Part shown: piece by piece, positions 45,837-56,900 of the stretch
Numbering within the stretch: position 1 is the stretch's first letter
How the letters are laid out: every line of letters starts with the position of its first letter
From: Actinomadura luzonensis
GTDB lineage: Bacteria; Actinomycetota; Actinomycetes; Streptosporangiales; Streptosporangiaceae
Length of the DNA: 64,000 nt
Direction: 5' to 3'
Assembly (NCBI RefSeq): GCF_022664455.2
Contig: NZ_JAKRKC020000002.1
Coordinates: forward strand, 2,046,001-2,110,000
Position numbers and translations under genes: made by a program
The notes under the pieces: model-generated
Databases searched by the model: none
Seen by the model: the letters and a program-made list of their open reading frames with translations, nothing else
Told to the model about the DNA's origin: nothing

Positions 45837-46747
45837 GCGTCCTCCTGGCCGCGTGGCGGGCCGCCCGTGGAGTCCCACAGGTCGGAGTCCGGTTTGCCCG
45901 GCTCGTGATCGGGATCGGGATCGGGGTCGGGGTCGGGGTCAGGGGGCGAGGCGCGGTGGCCGTTGGTGCCCCGGTGGCCGTTGGCCCGGTCGAGCTCCGG
46001 GCGCGGCGGCTCGGCGGGCAGCTCGCGCGGCAGGACCTCGGCCCGCCACACCTCGATGCGCTCCTCCACCTCCCGCAGGATGCGCCCCAGCTCCTCCCGC
46101 CCCGACGTCCCCGCCGCCGTGCCGCCGGTCGGCTCGATCGCCATGACCTCGCCCTTCCACAGGGACGGGATCTCCTCCCTGCGCGGATGGGCCTCCAGCA
46201 CGCCCCCCTTGTACGCCGCGACGAGCTGCTCGGCGCGGGCGTACACCGCCTCCACCTCGTGCTCGCGCTCGATCAGCGCGCTCTCCCACTCCTGGCGCAG
46301 GTGCTCGATGCGGGCCCGCGCCCGCTGCACCCCGGCGTCGGCCTCCTCGACCGCGGCCCGCCGCCTGGCCTCCTCCCGCCGCGCCCGCGCCTCCTCGACG
46401 GTGATGAACCCGTCGGCGGCGCGGCGTCCGTCCGGCGGGACCGGCTCCGGGCGCGTCCCCGCGCGACCCAGCTCGCGCAGGATCTCCTCGCGCGCCCCCA
46501 GCGCCCGTTCCAGCAGCGCCGTGCGCACTGCCGCGAGCCGCCGGTCGATGTCGCTGACCTGCTCGCGGGCCCGGGCGCGGACCTCCGTCACGTACGCGGG
46601 CTGGAAGTCCGGATCGGTGAACTCGTTCAGCGGGTGCAGGCGCGCGTCCCGCATGCCCCGCCGCCGCGCCTCCTCCCGCTCGGCCGGCGGGCCGTCCCGG
46701 GTGAACGACCGCGGGTCCCGCCTGAACAGCCGCGACAAGAACGCCAT
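45833..46747 (-). CDS. Coiled-coil cytoplasmic protein of unknown function
   Basis: A 304-residue, highly charged protein without membrane helix or signal. Two long helical coils are visible (about 45-95: YVTEVRARAREQVSDIDRRLAAVRTALLERALG; about 113-175: VEEARARREEARRRAAVEEADAGVQRARARIEHLRQEWE). The tail is disordered, with a Pro-Asp repeat (DPDPDPDPDPDH). No catalytic motif. It precedes and overlaps the lipoprotein gene, so the products probably work together at the envelope. Confidence 0.75.
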   Translation of the reverse strand: MAFLSRLFRRDPRSFTRDGPPAEREEARRRGMRDARLHPLNEFTDPDFQPAYVTEVRARAREQVSDIDRRLAAVRTALLERALGAREEILRELGRAGTRPEPVPPDGRRAADGFITVEEARARREEARRRAAVEEADAGVQRARARIEHLRQEWESALIEREHEVEAVYARAEQLVAAYKGGVLEAHPRREEIPSLWKGEVMAIEPTGGTAAGTSGREELGRILREVEERIEVWRAEVLPRELPAEPPRPELDRANGHRGTNGHRASPPDPDPDPDPDPDHEPGKPDSDLWDSTGGPPRGQEDA

Positions 46748-46882
46748 CCGCGTCTCCTGGCTCCGGGTCTCCTGGGGCGCCGGCCGGACCGGTCCCGGCG
46801 CGCGCCCTGTCCCCAGCGTAGACGGCGGTCGCCGGAAGTGGCGGGGACGTCACCCAACGATGCACCAGAAAGGCGGACAAAA

Positions 46883-46917
46883 CGGACGGCGCCGCACCCG
46901 TGGTGCGACGCCGTCCG
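46883..46917 (-). terminator. Rho-independent terminator of the CDP-alcohol phosphotransferase operon
   Basis: Minus-strand stem of 15 bp with one mismatch (CGGACGGCG outer arm, CGCACC inner arm) and a 3-nt loop, followed by TTTTG. It begins 15 nt after the stop of the 46933 gene. One of the few sites here with a T-run. Confidence 0.85.
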
Positions 46918-46932
46918 GAGGCAGCAGGAGGA

Positions 46933-47652
46933 TCAGCCCTTCTCGGCCTCGCCGGTGGCCTGCTCCATGGCGTCCTCGGGGGACGCCTCCAGGTCCTGCT
47001 CGGCGTCGGCGCCCGCCTGCGCGGAGGCCTTGTCGAGCCGCACCCAGCTCGTCACGCTCTCCACCGCGAACAACACGAACAGGTAGGCCGTCAGCACCGC
47101 CAGCACCGGCGTCACGACGCCGAAGGCCGCGCCCGCGCCGATGATGAGCAGCCGCAGCTCCCAGCCGAGACCCGCGCGGAACACCCAGGCGGGCGGCCAG
47201 ATGCTCTGCCGCGTGCGGTAGACGGTGTCGTAGGTGTGGTAGCCGACCACGTACACCAGCACGAACAGCAGCCACTTCGGCGCGTCGGCGGCCAGCCCGA
47301 TCGCGATCGTGGCCAGGAACTCGGTGCCGCGCAGCAGCGGCGGCGTCAGCCAGTCGAAGCGGCCCAGGTGGTCGCGCGCCGCCGTCGGCAGGATGAGCAG
47401 CAGGGCGATCGCCACGGGCACGAGCAGCACGGGGCCGGGCTTCAGCAGCCCGGCGGCCGTGACACCGGCCACGGCGAGCAGCGCGACCAGCGTGGCCGGG
47501 ACGGGCGGCAGCCCCGGCCCCAGCCGGGGGGCGAGCGCCTGGGCGAGCGGGCCGTCGTCGCGGTAGGCGAGCAGGCGGGCGGTCTGGATGCGCCGGCGCT
47601 CCTCGTCGGGGTCCGGCGTGGGGGTGGCCATGGCCTGCGGTTGGGTGATCAT
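46933..47652 (-). CDS. DUF5941-like membrane protein
   Basis: A 239-residue protein with about five hydrophobic helices (LVALLAVAGVTAAGLL, VLLVPVAIALLLILP, FLATIAIGLAADAPKWLLFVLVYVVGY, LLIIGAGAAFGVVTPVLAVLTAYLFVLFA). LLAYRDDGPLAQALAPRLGPGLPP and VYRTRQSIWPPAWVFRAGLGWELRLL recall the DUF5941 region that in some actinomycetes is fused to the CDP-alcohol phosphotransferase. Here it is separate but overlaps that gene by ATGA, so they likely form one complex. Confidence 0.7.
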   Translation of the reverse strand: MITQPQAMATPTPDPDEERRRIQTARLLAYRDDGPLAQALAPRLGPGLPPVPATLVALLAVAGVTAAGLLKPGPVLLVPVAIALLLILPTAARDHLGRFDWLTPPLLRGTEFLATIAIGLAADAPKWLLFVLVYVVGYHTYDTVYRTRQSIWPPAWVFRAGLGWELRLLIIGAGAAFGVVTPVLAVLTAYLFVLFAVESVTSWVRLDKASAQAGADAEQDLEASPEDAMEQATGEAEKG

Positions 47653-49181
47653 ACGAGCGACCTCATGAGGCGTCCGGTGAGGGTGTAGGCGGCGGCGACG
47701 GAGCCCCAGATCACCAGCGTCAGGAAGGTGATCCGGGCGTCGAAGAGGGCGGCGGTGATCGCGATGGCCGCGAACCGCTCGCCGATGGGGAACACGATCA
47801 TCTTGCGTGCCCAGTGGACGGCCCGGAACCGGCCGGCCTTGGTCCACATCTTGAGCACGCCCCGAAGACCCTGGCTGCGCTCCTCCCGGCGGCGTGACAA
47901 CGCCGCCCGCAGGTCGCGGTCGTGGGGGGCGTCCAGCGCCACGGTGGGCAGCTTGGCGGGCGGCTTGCGGCGGTTGGCGACGCCGAAGGAGAAGTCGAGC
48001 AGGTGGCGTACGGACTGCAGGCCCAGCGCGGCCAGCGCGAGGATCCAGATGTCCTCGCCGTTGCCCGCGATCACGTAGCCGACGGCGAGCCCGGCGAAGA
48101 CGACGTACTCCTTGAACCGGTCGAACGTGGCGTCCAGCCAGGCGCCGAGCACGCCGAACTTGCGGGCGTAGCGGGCCACCTGCCCGTCGACGCAGTCGAA
48201 GACGAACGCGAAGTAGATCAGCACGCCGCCGAGCACCATCCACGGCCGGTCGCCGGTGGCGAAGCAGGCGGCGGCGGCGATGCCGAGCGCGATCGAGATC
48301 AGCGTGACCTGGTTCGGCGTCAGCCCGCGCCGGGCCGCCCAGCGGGCGATGAAGCGGGAGTAGGTGGAGACGAAGAACGTGGTGAAGAAGCCGTCGGCGC
48401 CCTTGACCGCGTTGTTGAGCCGGGCGCGGTCCTCGTCCATGGCGGCCATCTCGGGCCCGGCCTCGTTGACCTCCTCCTGCGTGGTGACCCGGCGGTAGAA
48501 CAGGTCGCGGCGGCCCCTGATGCCGACCGAGACGCCGCTCCGCACCAGGCCGAACACGACGAGCTGCACCAGGTCGTCGTCCGGGCCGAAGGTGTCGGCC
48601 AGCGCCGCGAGGTCGCGGCAGGTCTGCGCGAGCACCGGCGCGTTGCGTGCGCTGACGTGCAGCGGGCCGAGCAGCACCGCGTTGGGGCGGGTCACGCCGT
48701 GCGTCGCGGTGCCGACCGAGACCACGCGCGACTTGCCGACGCGGGCCCGGACCGGCAGCCCCTCGACGCGGTTGAGCCCGATCTCCGGCTCGGCCTCCTC
48801 GATCGGGACGGCCTCGGTCTCGGGCTCGGGGCTGTCCTCGGGAGCTTCCTCCTCGGCGACGCCCTGTCTCGGCTGCTTGGCGACGAGCGCCAGCGCTCCG
48901 CGCTTGGTCTTGGTGATCTGGTAGATCAGCTCGTCGTGGACGACCGAGTTCTCGGGGACGATGAGCAGGCTCTCCGTCGCCGACTCTGCGACCTCGGCCA
49001 GCGCGTGCAGGGCGGCGGCCACGTCGTCGGAGGCGATGGTGGCGGGCCGCGGGTCATAGGAAGCGAGCTGGCTGCGCAGCCGCTCGGCCACGGAGGGTGC
49101 GCCGGGCAGCGCGGCCAGCCTCAGGCCGGTCGGAGAGGTGTCGGGGCCGGGCGAGGCGCCCAGCAGGACCACGCGGGTCAT
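47649..49181 (-). CDS. CDP-alcohol phosphatidyltransferase family enzyme with NTP-transferase-like N-terminus
   Basis: A 510-residue protein. Residues about 1-240 resemble a nucleotidyltransferase-type alpha/beta domain (MTRVVLLGASPGPDTSPTGL) lacking the usual GxGxR loop. Residues about 265-500 form a membrane CDP-alcohol phosphotransferase with the full D-x2-D-G-x2-A-R-x8-G-x3-D-x3-D signature: DCVDGQVARYARKFGVLGAWLDATFD. Such enzymes join an alcohol to a CDP-activated lipid or polyol with release of CMP. The acceptor cannot be told; inositol-phosphate-like products are possible. ATG 49181 follows AAAGGGAG at short spacing. Confidence 0.85.
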   Translation of the reverse strand: MTRVVLLGASPGPDTSPTGLRLAALPGAPSVAERLRSQLASYDPRPATIASDDVAAALHALAEVAESATESLLIVPENSVVHDELIYQITKTKRGALALVAKQPRQGVAEEEAPEDSPEPETEAVPIEEAEPEIGLNRVEGLPVRARVGKSRVVSVGTATHGVTRPNAVLLGPLHVSARNAPVLAQTCRDLAALADTFGPDDDLVQLVVFGLVRSGVSVGIRGRRDLFYRRVTTQEEVNEAGPEMAAMDEDRARLNNAVKGADGFFTTFFVSTYSRFIARWAARRGLTPNQVTLISIALGIAAAACFATGDRPWMVLGGVLIYFAFVFDCVDGQVARYARKFGVLGAWLDATFDRFKEYVVFAGLAVGYVIAGNGEDIWILALAALGLQSVRHLLDFSFGVANRRKPPAKLPTVALDAPHDRDLRAALSRRREERSQGLRGVLKMWTKAGRFRAVHWARKMIVFPIGERFAAIAITAALFDARITFLTLVIWGSVAAAYTLTGRLMRSLV

Positions 49182-49320
49182 GACTCCCTTTCGAGGCGGT
49201 AGCGGGGGGTTGAACAACGGGTAATGCGGGGACAGGCGTCAAAGTCTAGTGAGAGTGACGCAAAGTCGCGTCATCCGAGCATGCCCGTAACGGCGGACCT
49301 CCCGGTACGGAGTAGGGCCG

Positions 49321-49326
49321 TAAGAT
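49321..49326 (+). promoter_or_regulatory. -10 box of leaderless recO transcript
   Basis: TAAGAT ends 6 nt before the recO GTG, and no ribosome site intervenes. The layout predicts transcription starting at the start codon. Confidence 0.55.
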
Positions 49327-49332
49327 GTCCGA

Positions 49333-50067
49333 GTGAGTCTCTACCGTGACGAAGGCGTGGTTCTGCGGACGCAGAAGCTCGGCGAGGCCGACCGCATCGT
49401 CACCGTGCTGGCCAAGCGCACCGGCAAGATCCGCGCCGTGGCCAAGGGCGTGCGCAGGACCACCTCGCGCTTCGGGGCCAGGCTGGAGCCGTTCACCCAC
49501 GTCGACCTGCAGCTCCACACCGGCCGCACGCTCGACGTGGTCACCCAGGCCGAGACCCTGAGGCCCTACGGGGAGACGCTCGCCGCCGACTACCCGCGCT
49601 ACACCGCCGGCTCGGCCATGCTGGAGACCGCCGACCGGCTCACGCACGGCGAGAAGGAGCCCGCGCTGCGGCAGTTCCTGCTGCTCGTGGGCGGGCTGCG
49701 CACCCTCGCCGACGGCTCGCACGAGCCGCGGCTGGTGCTCGACGCCTACTTCCTGCGCTCGCTGGCCGTGGCCGGCTACGCCCCGGCCCTGGAGGCGTGC
49801 GCCAAGTGCCAGGCCCCGGCGGTCAGGGCGTTCGCCATCGTCGCCGGCGGCGTGGTGTGCGGGGCGTGCCGCCCGTCCGGGGCGACCGTCCCGGCGGGGG
49901 AGACGATCGGGCTCATGACGGCGCTGCTGCGCGGCGACTGGGCCACCGCCGACGCCTCCGAGTCCCGCCACCGCAACGAGTGCAGCGGCCTGGTCGCCGC
50001 ATACCTGCAATGGCACCTCGAACACGGAATACGCTCTCTCCGACACGTCGAAAGGGAGCCAGCGTGA
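49333..50067 (+). CDS. recO: DNA repair protein RecO
   Basis: A 244-residue recombination mediator that loads RecA with RecR. The N-terminal OB fold starts VSLYRDEGVVLRTQKLGEADRIVTVLAKRTGKIRAVAKGVRRTTSRFGARLEPF. A C-terminal four-Cys zinc site is present: CAKCQAP and CGACRP. Start GTG 49333. The 3' end overlaps uppS by 4 bp, the order usual in actinomycetes. Confidence 0.96.
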   Translation: MSLYRDEGVVLRTQKLGEADRIVTVLAKRTGKIRAVAKGVRRTTSRFGARLEPFTHVDLQLHTGRTLDVVTQAETLRPYGETLAADYPRYTAGSAMLETADRLTHGEKEPALRQFLLLVGGLRTLADGSHEPRLVLDAYFLRSLAVAGYAPALEACAKCQAPAVRAFAIVAGGVVCGACRPSGATVPAGETIGLMTALLRGDWATADASESRHRNECSGLVAAYLQWHLEHGIRSLRHVEREPA

Positions 50068-50840
50068 ACGTCCGACCTCCGTCGCCGCATCCGTCCGGGG
50101 CCACGCCGCCGCCGATCCCGCGCGAGCTGGTGCCCCGGCACGTGGCCATCGTCATGGACGGCAACGGCCGCTGGGCCAAGGCGCGCGGCCTGCCGCGCAC
50201 CGAGGGGCACAAGGCCGGCGAGTCCTCGCTGTTCGACGTCATCGAAGGCGCCCTCGAGCTCGGCATCCCCTACCTCAGCGCCTACGCCTTCTCCACCGAG
50301 AACTGGAAGCGCTCGCCCGACGAGGTGCGCTTCCTCATGGGCTTCAACCGCGACGTCATCAGGCGGCGGCGCGACGAGCTCAACGCCATGGGCGTACGGG
50401 TGCGCTGGGCGGGCCGGCCCGGCCGGCTGTGGAAGAGCGTGATCTCCGAGCTGCAGGCCGCCGAGGAGATGACGGTCCGCAACCGCAAGCTGACGTTGCA
50501 GTTCTGCGTCAACTACGGCGGCCAGGCCGAGATCGTCGAGGCGGCGCTCCGGCTGGCCGAGGACATCGCGGCCGGCCGGGTCAAGCCCGGCAAGGTCGAC
50601 GAGAAGGTGTTCGCCCGCTACCTCGACGAGCCCGAGATCCCCGCGGTCGACCTGTTCCTGCGCTCGTCGGGCGAGCAGCGCTTCTCCAACTTCCTGCTGT
50701 GGCAGTCGGCCTACGCCGAGATGGTCTTCCTCGACCGGCTCTGGCCCGACTTCGACCGCCGTGACCTGTGGGAGGCGTGCGAGCTGTACGCCAAGCGCGA
50801 CCGCCGCTACGGCGGGGCGGTGCCCAACCAGGTCACCTGA
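50064..50840 (+). CDS. uppS: Isoprenyl (polyprenyl) diphosphate synthase, cis-type
   Basis: A 258-residue cis-prenyltransferase that makes the undecaprenyl/decaprenyl carrier for peptidoglycan. Motifs: VPRHVAIVMDGNGRWAKARGLPRTEGHKAG (catalytic Asp), YAFSTENWKRS, LTLQFCVNYGGQAEIVEA, and DLFLRSSGEQRFSNFLLWQSAYAEMVFLDRLWPDF. GTG 50064 follows GAAAGGGAG and overlaps the recO stop, giving coupling. Confidence 0.96.
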   Translation: MNVRPPSPHPSGATPPPIPRELVPRHVAIVMDGNGRWAKARGLPRTEGHKAGESSLFDVIEGALELGIPYLSAYAFSTENWKRSPDEVRFLMGFNRDVIRRRRDELNAMGVRVRWAGRPGRLWKSVISELQAAEEMTVRNRKLTLQFCVNYGGQAEIVEAALRLAEDIAAGRVKPGKVDEKVFARYLDEPEIPAVDLFLRSSGEQRFSNFLLWQSAYAEMVFLDRLWPDFDRRDLWEACELYAKRDRRYGGAVPNQVT

Positions 50841-50880
50841 CCCCGAGGCAGCCCGGCAGGTCAGGCGCTCCCGTGTGGCA

Positions 50881-50902
50881 AGGTGTCACCCTTTGGACAC
50901 CT
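50881..50902. terminator. Hairpin between uppS and the Tc-toxin gene
   Basis: Perfect 7-bp arms AGGTGTC/GACACCT with an 8-nt loop containing TTT, 40 nt after the uppS stop and 57 nt before the toxin start. It may end the recO-uppS message or bind a regulator of the toxin gene. Confidence 0.5.
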
Positions 50903-50958
50903 ATCGCTTCCGCCTCTTCCGGCGCAGCATGCGTGGATCGGCTCAGGAGGGGGCGGTC

Positions 50959-53900
50959 GTGCGCAGCGACGAGGGCTTGCCAGATCACCGGCGGTTGTTC
51001 GGCGACGTGGACGCGGGGGAGGGCGACGCGGGCAGGTCGGTCCTGTCGCCCGCGGCGTACCTGGTGGAGCTGCTGCGGCTGGCGGAGGCCGCGGGGCTCG
51101 GGCCGGCGCTGCTGGAGCGGCGTCCCGACCTGCGGGACGTGGTGCTCGACGGGGACCACACCTTCACCGAGGTCCCGTACCTGGACGTGGTCAACGGGGC
51201 GCTGGAGCGGCTGCTCGGCGAGGACCCGGACGGGACGCTGCGGGGGCTGCGGCATCCGTTCGGGCTGCCGTTCTCGCTGCACGACGCCCGCTTCCGCCGC
51301 TACCTGAGTGAGGCGGGGGTGGCTCCGGAGGAGCTGTACCGGCTGTTCGCCGAGCCGGTGGACGACGACGTGGCGGCCAGGGAACGGCTCGGGCTCACCG
51401 CGGCCGACGCCGGGCTGATCGTGACGCCGGTCGCGGACGAGGCCGGGCTGCGCGAGGCGTACGGGCTGGCCCCCGGCGAGCCGCTGGACGCGCTCCAGGA
51501 CGTGCCCCGCTTCCTCGCGGCCACCGGCCTGGACGCGGCGGGCCTTCGCGCGCTGCTCCTCGGCGACGGCCTCCGCCCGGCGGCCGGATTGTTCGTGCAC
51601 CAGGGAGAGCCGGTCGCCGTCGCGCCGGACGAGCGGCGGCTCGTGCTCGGCGACGGGACGCGGCCGGTCCCGCCGGAGTGGTACGACCGGGCCGCCCGGC
51701 TGGTCCGCCTGGCGCTGCGGACCGGCCTGCCCCTGCCCGACCTGGACCTGGTGGTGACGGCGTGCGCGGGCGGCCGCCTCGACGCGGCCGCCCTGCGCGC
51801 CCTCGCGGTCGCCGTGCGGCTGCGCGACGAGCACGGCCTGACCCTGGCCGAGGTGTGCCGCCTGGTCGCGCCGCTCCGTCCCGACGGCCTGGACCTGCTG
51901 CCGGAGCCGTCCGGCGACGTGCTCGCCCCCCACCAGGGCGACTACCGCGCGGCCCTGGCCAGGGCGCTCGGCCTGACGCCGGCCGAGCTGGCCGAGATCG
52001 TCACCCGCTACCGGCGGCGCTACGACGCGCTGGAGCCGAGCCCGTTCGACCGGGGCGGCCTCGGCACGCCCGCCCTCGCGCTGCTGTGGCGGGCCGGCCG
52101 GCTGGCCGGACTGCTCGGCCTGCCCGTGGGGGAGCTGTTCGACCTGGTGGAGGCACTGGAGCACGACCCGTCGCTGCGCCGCTACGGCACCTTCGGCGTG
52201 CTCGGCGGCGCGGGCGCGGAGACCGCCGACTGCTACCGCGTCCTGGAGGCGGGCGACCCCGCGGCGAGCCTCTGGCTGGTGCAGACGTTGTCGGCGGTGG
52301 CGGCCTGGATGCAGGGGGCCGGGTTCACGACGGGCGACCTGGCGGCGCTGCTGGGGAGCGGGCCGGACGACGCCGACCTGCTCCCCGTGGTGTCCGGCGT
52401 GCCGGCCAGGCTCGCGCCGGTCGCGCTGACGCCGGAGTCGCTGCGCTCGGGCCGGTTCGGGGCGCGGGCCGCCGCGGTGCTGCACGACGTGCTCACCGCC
52501 TACGACGACGGCGTGGTCTCGCCCCGCGAGCCCCGGCTGCTGCGGCTGGAGGAGACGCGGGTGCGGGCCGCCGCCTACGACGCGGTGACCGACCTCGGCG
52601 TGCTCGTCCAGGAGGACTTCCTGGGGCTCGGCCTGGAGGAGCGGCTGGCCGCGAAGGTCCACGGCGCGCTGGTCAGGCGCGGCGTCGTGCGGGACGGGCT
52701 GCTCGACCCCGGCCGGCTGCGGGACGACCTGGGCGGCGGCGGTTACGCGGCCGTGCGGGAGCCGCTGTTCAAGCTGATCGGCACGCTGATCAACGGCGAG
52801 GCCGTGCTGTACCCGTCCGACCTGGGCGCGCTGGCCGACCTGGACGAGGGGCGGCGGGCCGAGCTGTACGACAACCTGGTCTTCAACGGCTACCTCGACC
52901 CGGACGGCACGCTGCGGCGGCCGGAGTTCTTCGCCGACCACGACAACCTGGCCGGCTTCCAGGTGGACGCCGACCTCGCCGACGTCACCCCCGCCGCGCT
53001 GGCCGTGCTGCGCGACCGGATCGCGCGTTACCGCGCGGAGCCCCTGGAGCTCGACCCGGCGATCTTCGACGGCCTGCGGCTCGGCGAGGCGCGGCTGGGC
53101 CGGCTCGCCGAGAGCCTGCGCTTCAACGGCTACCTCGCCCAGGACGGGACGTACGCGGACAAGGCGGCGCTGGAGGCGCTGGAGCCGGACGCGTTCGGGC
53201 TGGCCGTGGAGTTCTACCCGCATCGGCGGGAGATCCTGGAGGCGATGCGCGGGCAGGTCGCCGCCTTCCGCCGCGGCCTGTACGCCGTCACCCCCGCCGA
53301 CTTCGCCGAGGCGGCCGACGAGGCGATGGCCGGGCGGGTGCTCGACGCGCTCGCCGGATACCTGCGCGAGGGCCGGGTGGCCGACGAGACCCTGTTCGAC
53401 GGACCCGCGGCCGGCCGGGCGGGCGGTTCGAAGGGCGAGGCCACAGACGGCGCAGACGGCGCTGACGGCGCGGACGCCACAGACGGCGCTGACGGCGTGG
53501 ACCTCGGCCCGTGGTTCACCCCCGCCGAGCGCGCCGTGATCGTCGCCCGGGTGGCCGAGGTGCTGGCCGACCAGCGGCCGTACCGGCTGGACCCGCGCGC
53601 CCTCGCCGCGCTCGGCTTCACCCCGGACGAACGCGACGGCCTGGTGGCCATGCTGACGAGCCGCGGCGACCTGACCCCCGCGCTCGCGGTGCCGCTCGAC
53701 CGCCTGGCCTACTTCGCCGACCCCGGCAACGCGCCCGGCTACCGCCTGCCGGGCCTGGAGGACTACGGCGAGGAGCTGTTCGACCTGCTCCGCGCGGCGG
53801 CCGTGGAGCTGACGGCGGCGCTCGCCGAGATCGGCGACCGGCTGGCCGAGCTGGCCGCCGCCCAGCGCGCCGCGCTCGCCGAGGCGCTCGGCGACGCGCT

Positions 53901-56900
53901 GGGCGTGCCCGCCGCCACGGCGGGCGCGATCGCCGAAGGGGTGACCGGCGGCCCCGACCAGGCGCTGGACGTCCTGGCCGGGCCCCTCCTGGAGGCGGCG
54001 GACGACGGCGGGCTGCGGGCCGTCCCCGCCGACCCGCACCTGCGGGCCGCCCTGCGCCGGGTGCGCCGCTTCGCGCTGCTGGCCGCCAAGCTGGGCCTGG
54101 ACGCCACCGGTACCGGCGTGGCCTTCCAGGACCAGGACCTCGCGGGCAAGTTCCCCGAGCCGCTGGCCGCGCCGCCCGGCGTGGAGCGCTTCGACGCGCT
54201 GCTCGCCGGCCGCGACGGCCTCATCCACGCCTTCGCGGGCGCGTTCTGCTGGACCTACGCGGCCGGCACCTACGAGCCGGCCGGCTCCCGCCCGGTGCCG
54301 CTCGCCGCCCTGTCGCCGCACTTCGCCGGCTTCACCCGGGTGGACGCCGCCTTCGCGCTGCCCGACGGCACCGAGTGGATCGTCGGCAGGGGCGGGGACG
54401 GCCGCTCGCACGCCTTCACCCGGCCGCCCGGCGAGCTGCGCTGGGCCGCGCGCGAGCAGGTGTGGGGCGCGGTCCGCAACGCCTTCGACGACGCCTCCCG
54501 CGTGGACGCCGCCTTCGCCGACGCCGACGGCCGGGTCTACCTGTTCCGCGGCGACCAGTACGTGCGTTACTCCGGGCCCGGCTACGACCACGCCGACGAG
54601 GGGTATCCCCGGCCGGTCGCCGAGTGGTGGGAGGACCGCGGGGGCGTGCTGCCCCCGGCCTTCCGCGCCGGCGTGGACGCCGCCTTCCAGGCACCCGACG
54701 GCGGCACGCACGTGTTCGCGGGCGAGCGCTGGCTCGCCACGGGCGGCGCCGACCGGCCCCCTGACGCCGACCGGGCCCTTGACGCCGCCCGGCCTCTCGA
54801 CGCCGCCCGGCCGATCGGCGAGCGCTGGGGCCGGGTGCGGAATGCCTTCGACGGGGCGGCCCGCGTGGACGCGGCCTGCGCCGACGGCCCGTCGTGCCTG
54901 CTGTTCGCCGGCGACCAGGTCGTGGCCTGCTCGGGCGCGCTGGAGGACCCCGGCCTGCGCGCGGACGCGGGCCACCCGAGGCTGGTCACAAGCCGCTTCC
55001 CGGGCCTGCCCGCCGGGTTCGAGCGCGACCTCGACGCCGCCTTCACCGCCGCCGACGGCGTGACGCACCTGTTCAGGAACGGCCTGACGGTGGCGCTGAC
55101 CGGCGGGACGCCGGAGCAGCCGGTGCCCGTGGCCGAGCGCTGGGGGCTGGTGCGCCCGCTGTTCGACGGCGGCGTGGACGCGGCCTTCGCCGGGCTCGAC
55201 GGCCGCACGTACGTCTTCGCCGGCGACCGGTACGTCCGCTACTCCGGCGGCGACTACACCTACGCCGACCTCGGCTACCCGCGCTCGATCGCGGGCGACT
55301 GGGGCGGCCTGGACCGGGTGGACGCGGCGTTCGTCATGGACGGCGGCACGTACCTGTTCGGCCAGGGCGGCCTGCTGTTCGAGCTGCCGCCGGAGGAGGA
55401 CGTCGGCGAGGAGGCCGGGCGGCCGTCGCCGGCGCTGCGGCGGCGGCTCGCCGACCACGGCCTGACCGCGTCGGCCGTCGAGCCGGCGGAGGAGGGGGAG
55501 TGGCGGGTGACGACGCTGGAGGACGTCGTCGTCGTGCTGCGGCGCGACGCGGCGGGCCTGCGGGCCCGCGCCGACGGCCCCTTCTACGTGCGCTACTCCA
55601 CCAGGGACTACACCCGCCCGGACGACGGCTACCCGAAGCCGCTGTCCGGCAACTGGTGGAACCTGCCGGACGGGCTGGAGTTCGGGCCGGTGGACGCGGT
55701 GTTCACCGGCGCGGACGGGCGCACCTACCTGTTCTCGGGCGAGCGGTTCGTGGCGCACGACAACCGGCTGCGCTGGTGGTCGGAGCCCCGGACGCTGCGC
55801 GAGGGCTGGGCGAGCCTGCCCTTCGCCCGGGTGGACGCGGCCTTCACCGGGGTGGACGGCCGCACCTACGTCTTCTCCGGCGACCGTTACGTGCGTTACT
55901 CCGGCGGCGACCTCACCCGGGTGGACGACGGCCATCCCGCCTCGGTCCCCGCTCACTGGGGACGGGTGCCGTCCAACCTGGCCCGTACGGGGACCGTGGA
56001 CGCCGCCCTGGTCGCGGACGGGCGCACGTACCTGTTCTCCGGCGACCAGTACGTCCGCTACACCGGGCAGGACTACGCCCACGTCGAGGACGGCTACCCG
56101 CGCGCCCTGTCCGAGCTGCGGCACGAGCCCGGCCTGGGCGCGCTGGACGTCCCCCTGGACGGGGTGGACGCCGCCTACGCCGACCGGCGCACGGCGTACC
56201 TGTTCCGGGGCGGGCGCTGGCACGCGGTCTCGCAGGAGGCGTACCGCCGCTACGCGGACCTCGGCCCGGTGCGGTGCGCGTTCAGCGAGGACGGCCGGCC
56301 GGTGGTCGAGCGGGAGAGCGGCTGGGCGCGGCGCTCGGCGCTGGAGGGCGTCCAGGCGGCCGAGGCCCCCTACCTGCCGCGCGTGCTGCGCGAGGTGCCC
56401 GACGCCTACCGGAGCGGGCTGGACGCCGTGCTGCCGGGCACGGACGGCACGACGTACCTGTTCAAGGGGGCGTCCTGCTACGACACGCGGCTCGCGGCGG
56501 AGTACCCGCTGGCCGAGGAGTGGGGCAGACCGCGTAACACGATTTATCAAGACAACAAGGTGGATGCGGCGTTCGTTGGCCGGGACGGGCGCACCTACCT
56601 GTTCTCCGGCGACCAGTACGTCACCTACACGAACGCCGACGGCCCCGCCGACGGCGACCCGCGCCCGATCGCGCCCGACTGGGGCGGCCTGACCGCCGTC
56701 ACCCTCGCCTACGTCCGCGACGGCCGCACCTACCTGTTCGAGCCGCCCGCCCCGGACGGCTCCCTGCGCCACCTCGTCCTCGACGGCGACCACTACGCCG
56801 ACCCCGGCGAGCCCCGGGTCGCCGGCCCCGGCTTCTGGCAGGTCCCCGAGGAGTACGGGCTGACCGGGCCGCCGCGCGCCGTGCTGGCGGAGCAGGGCAC

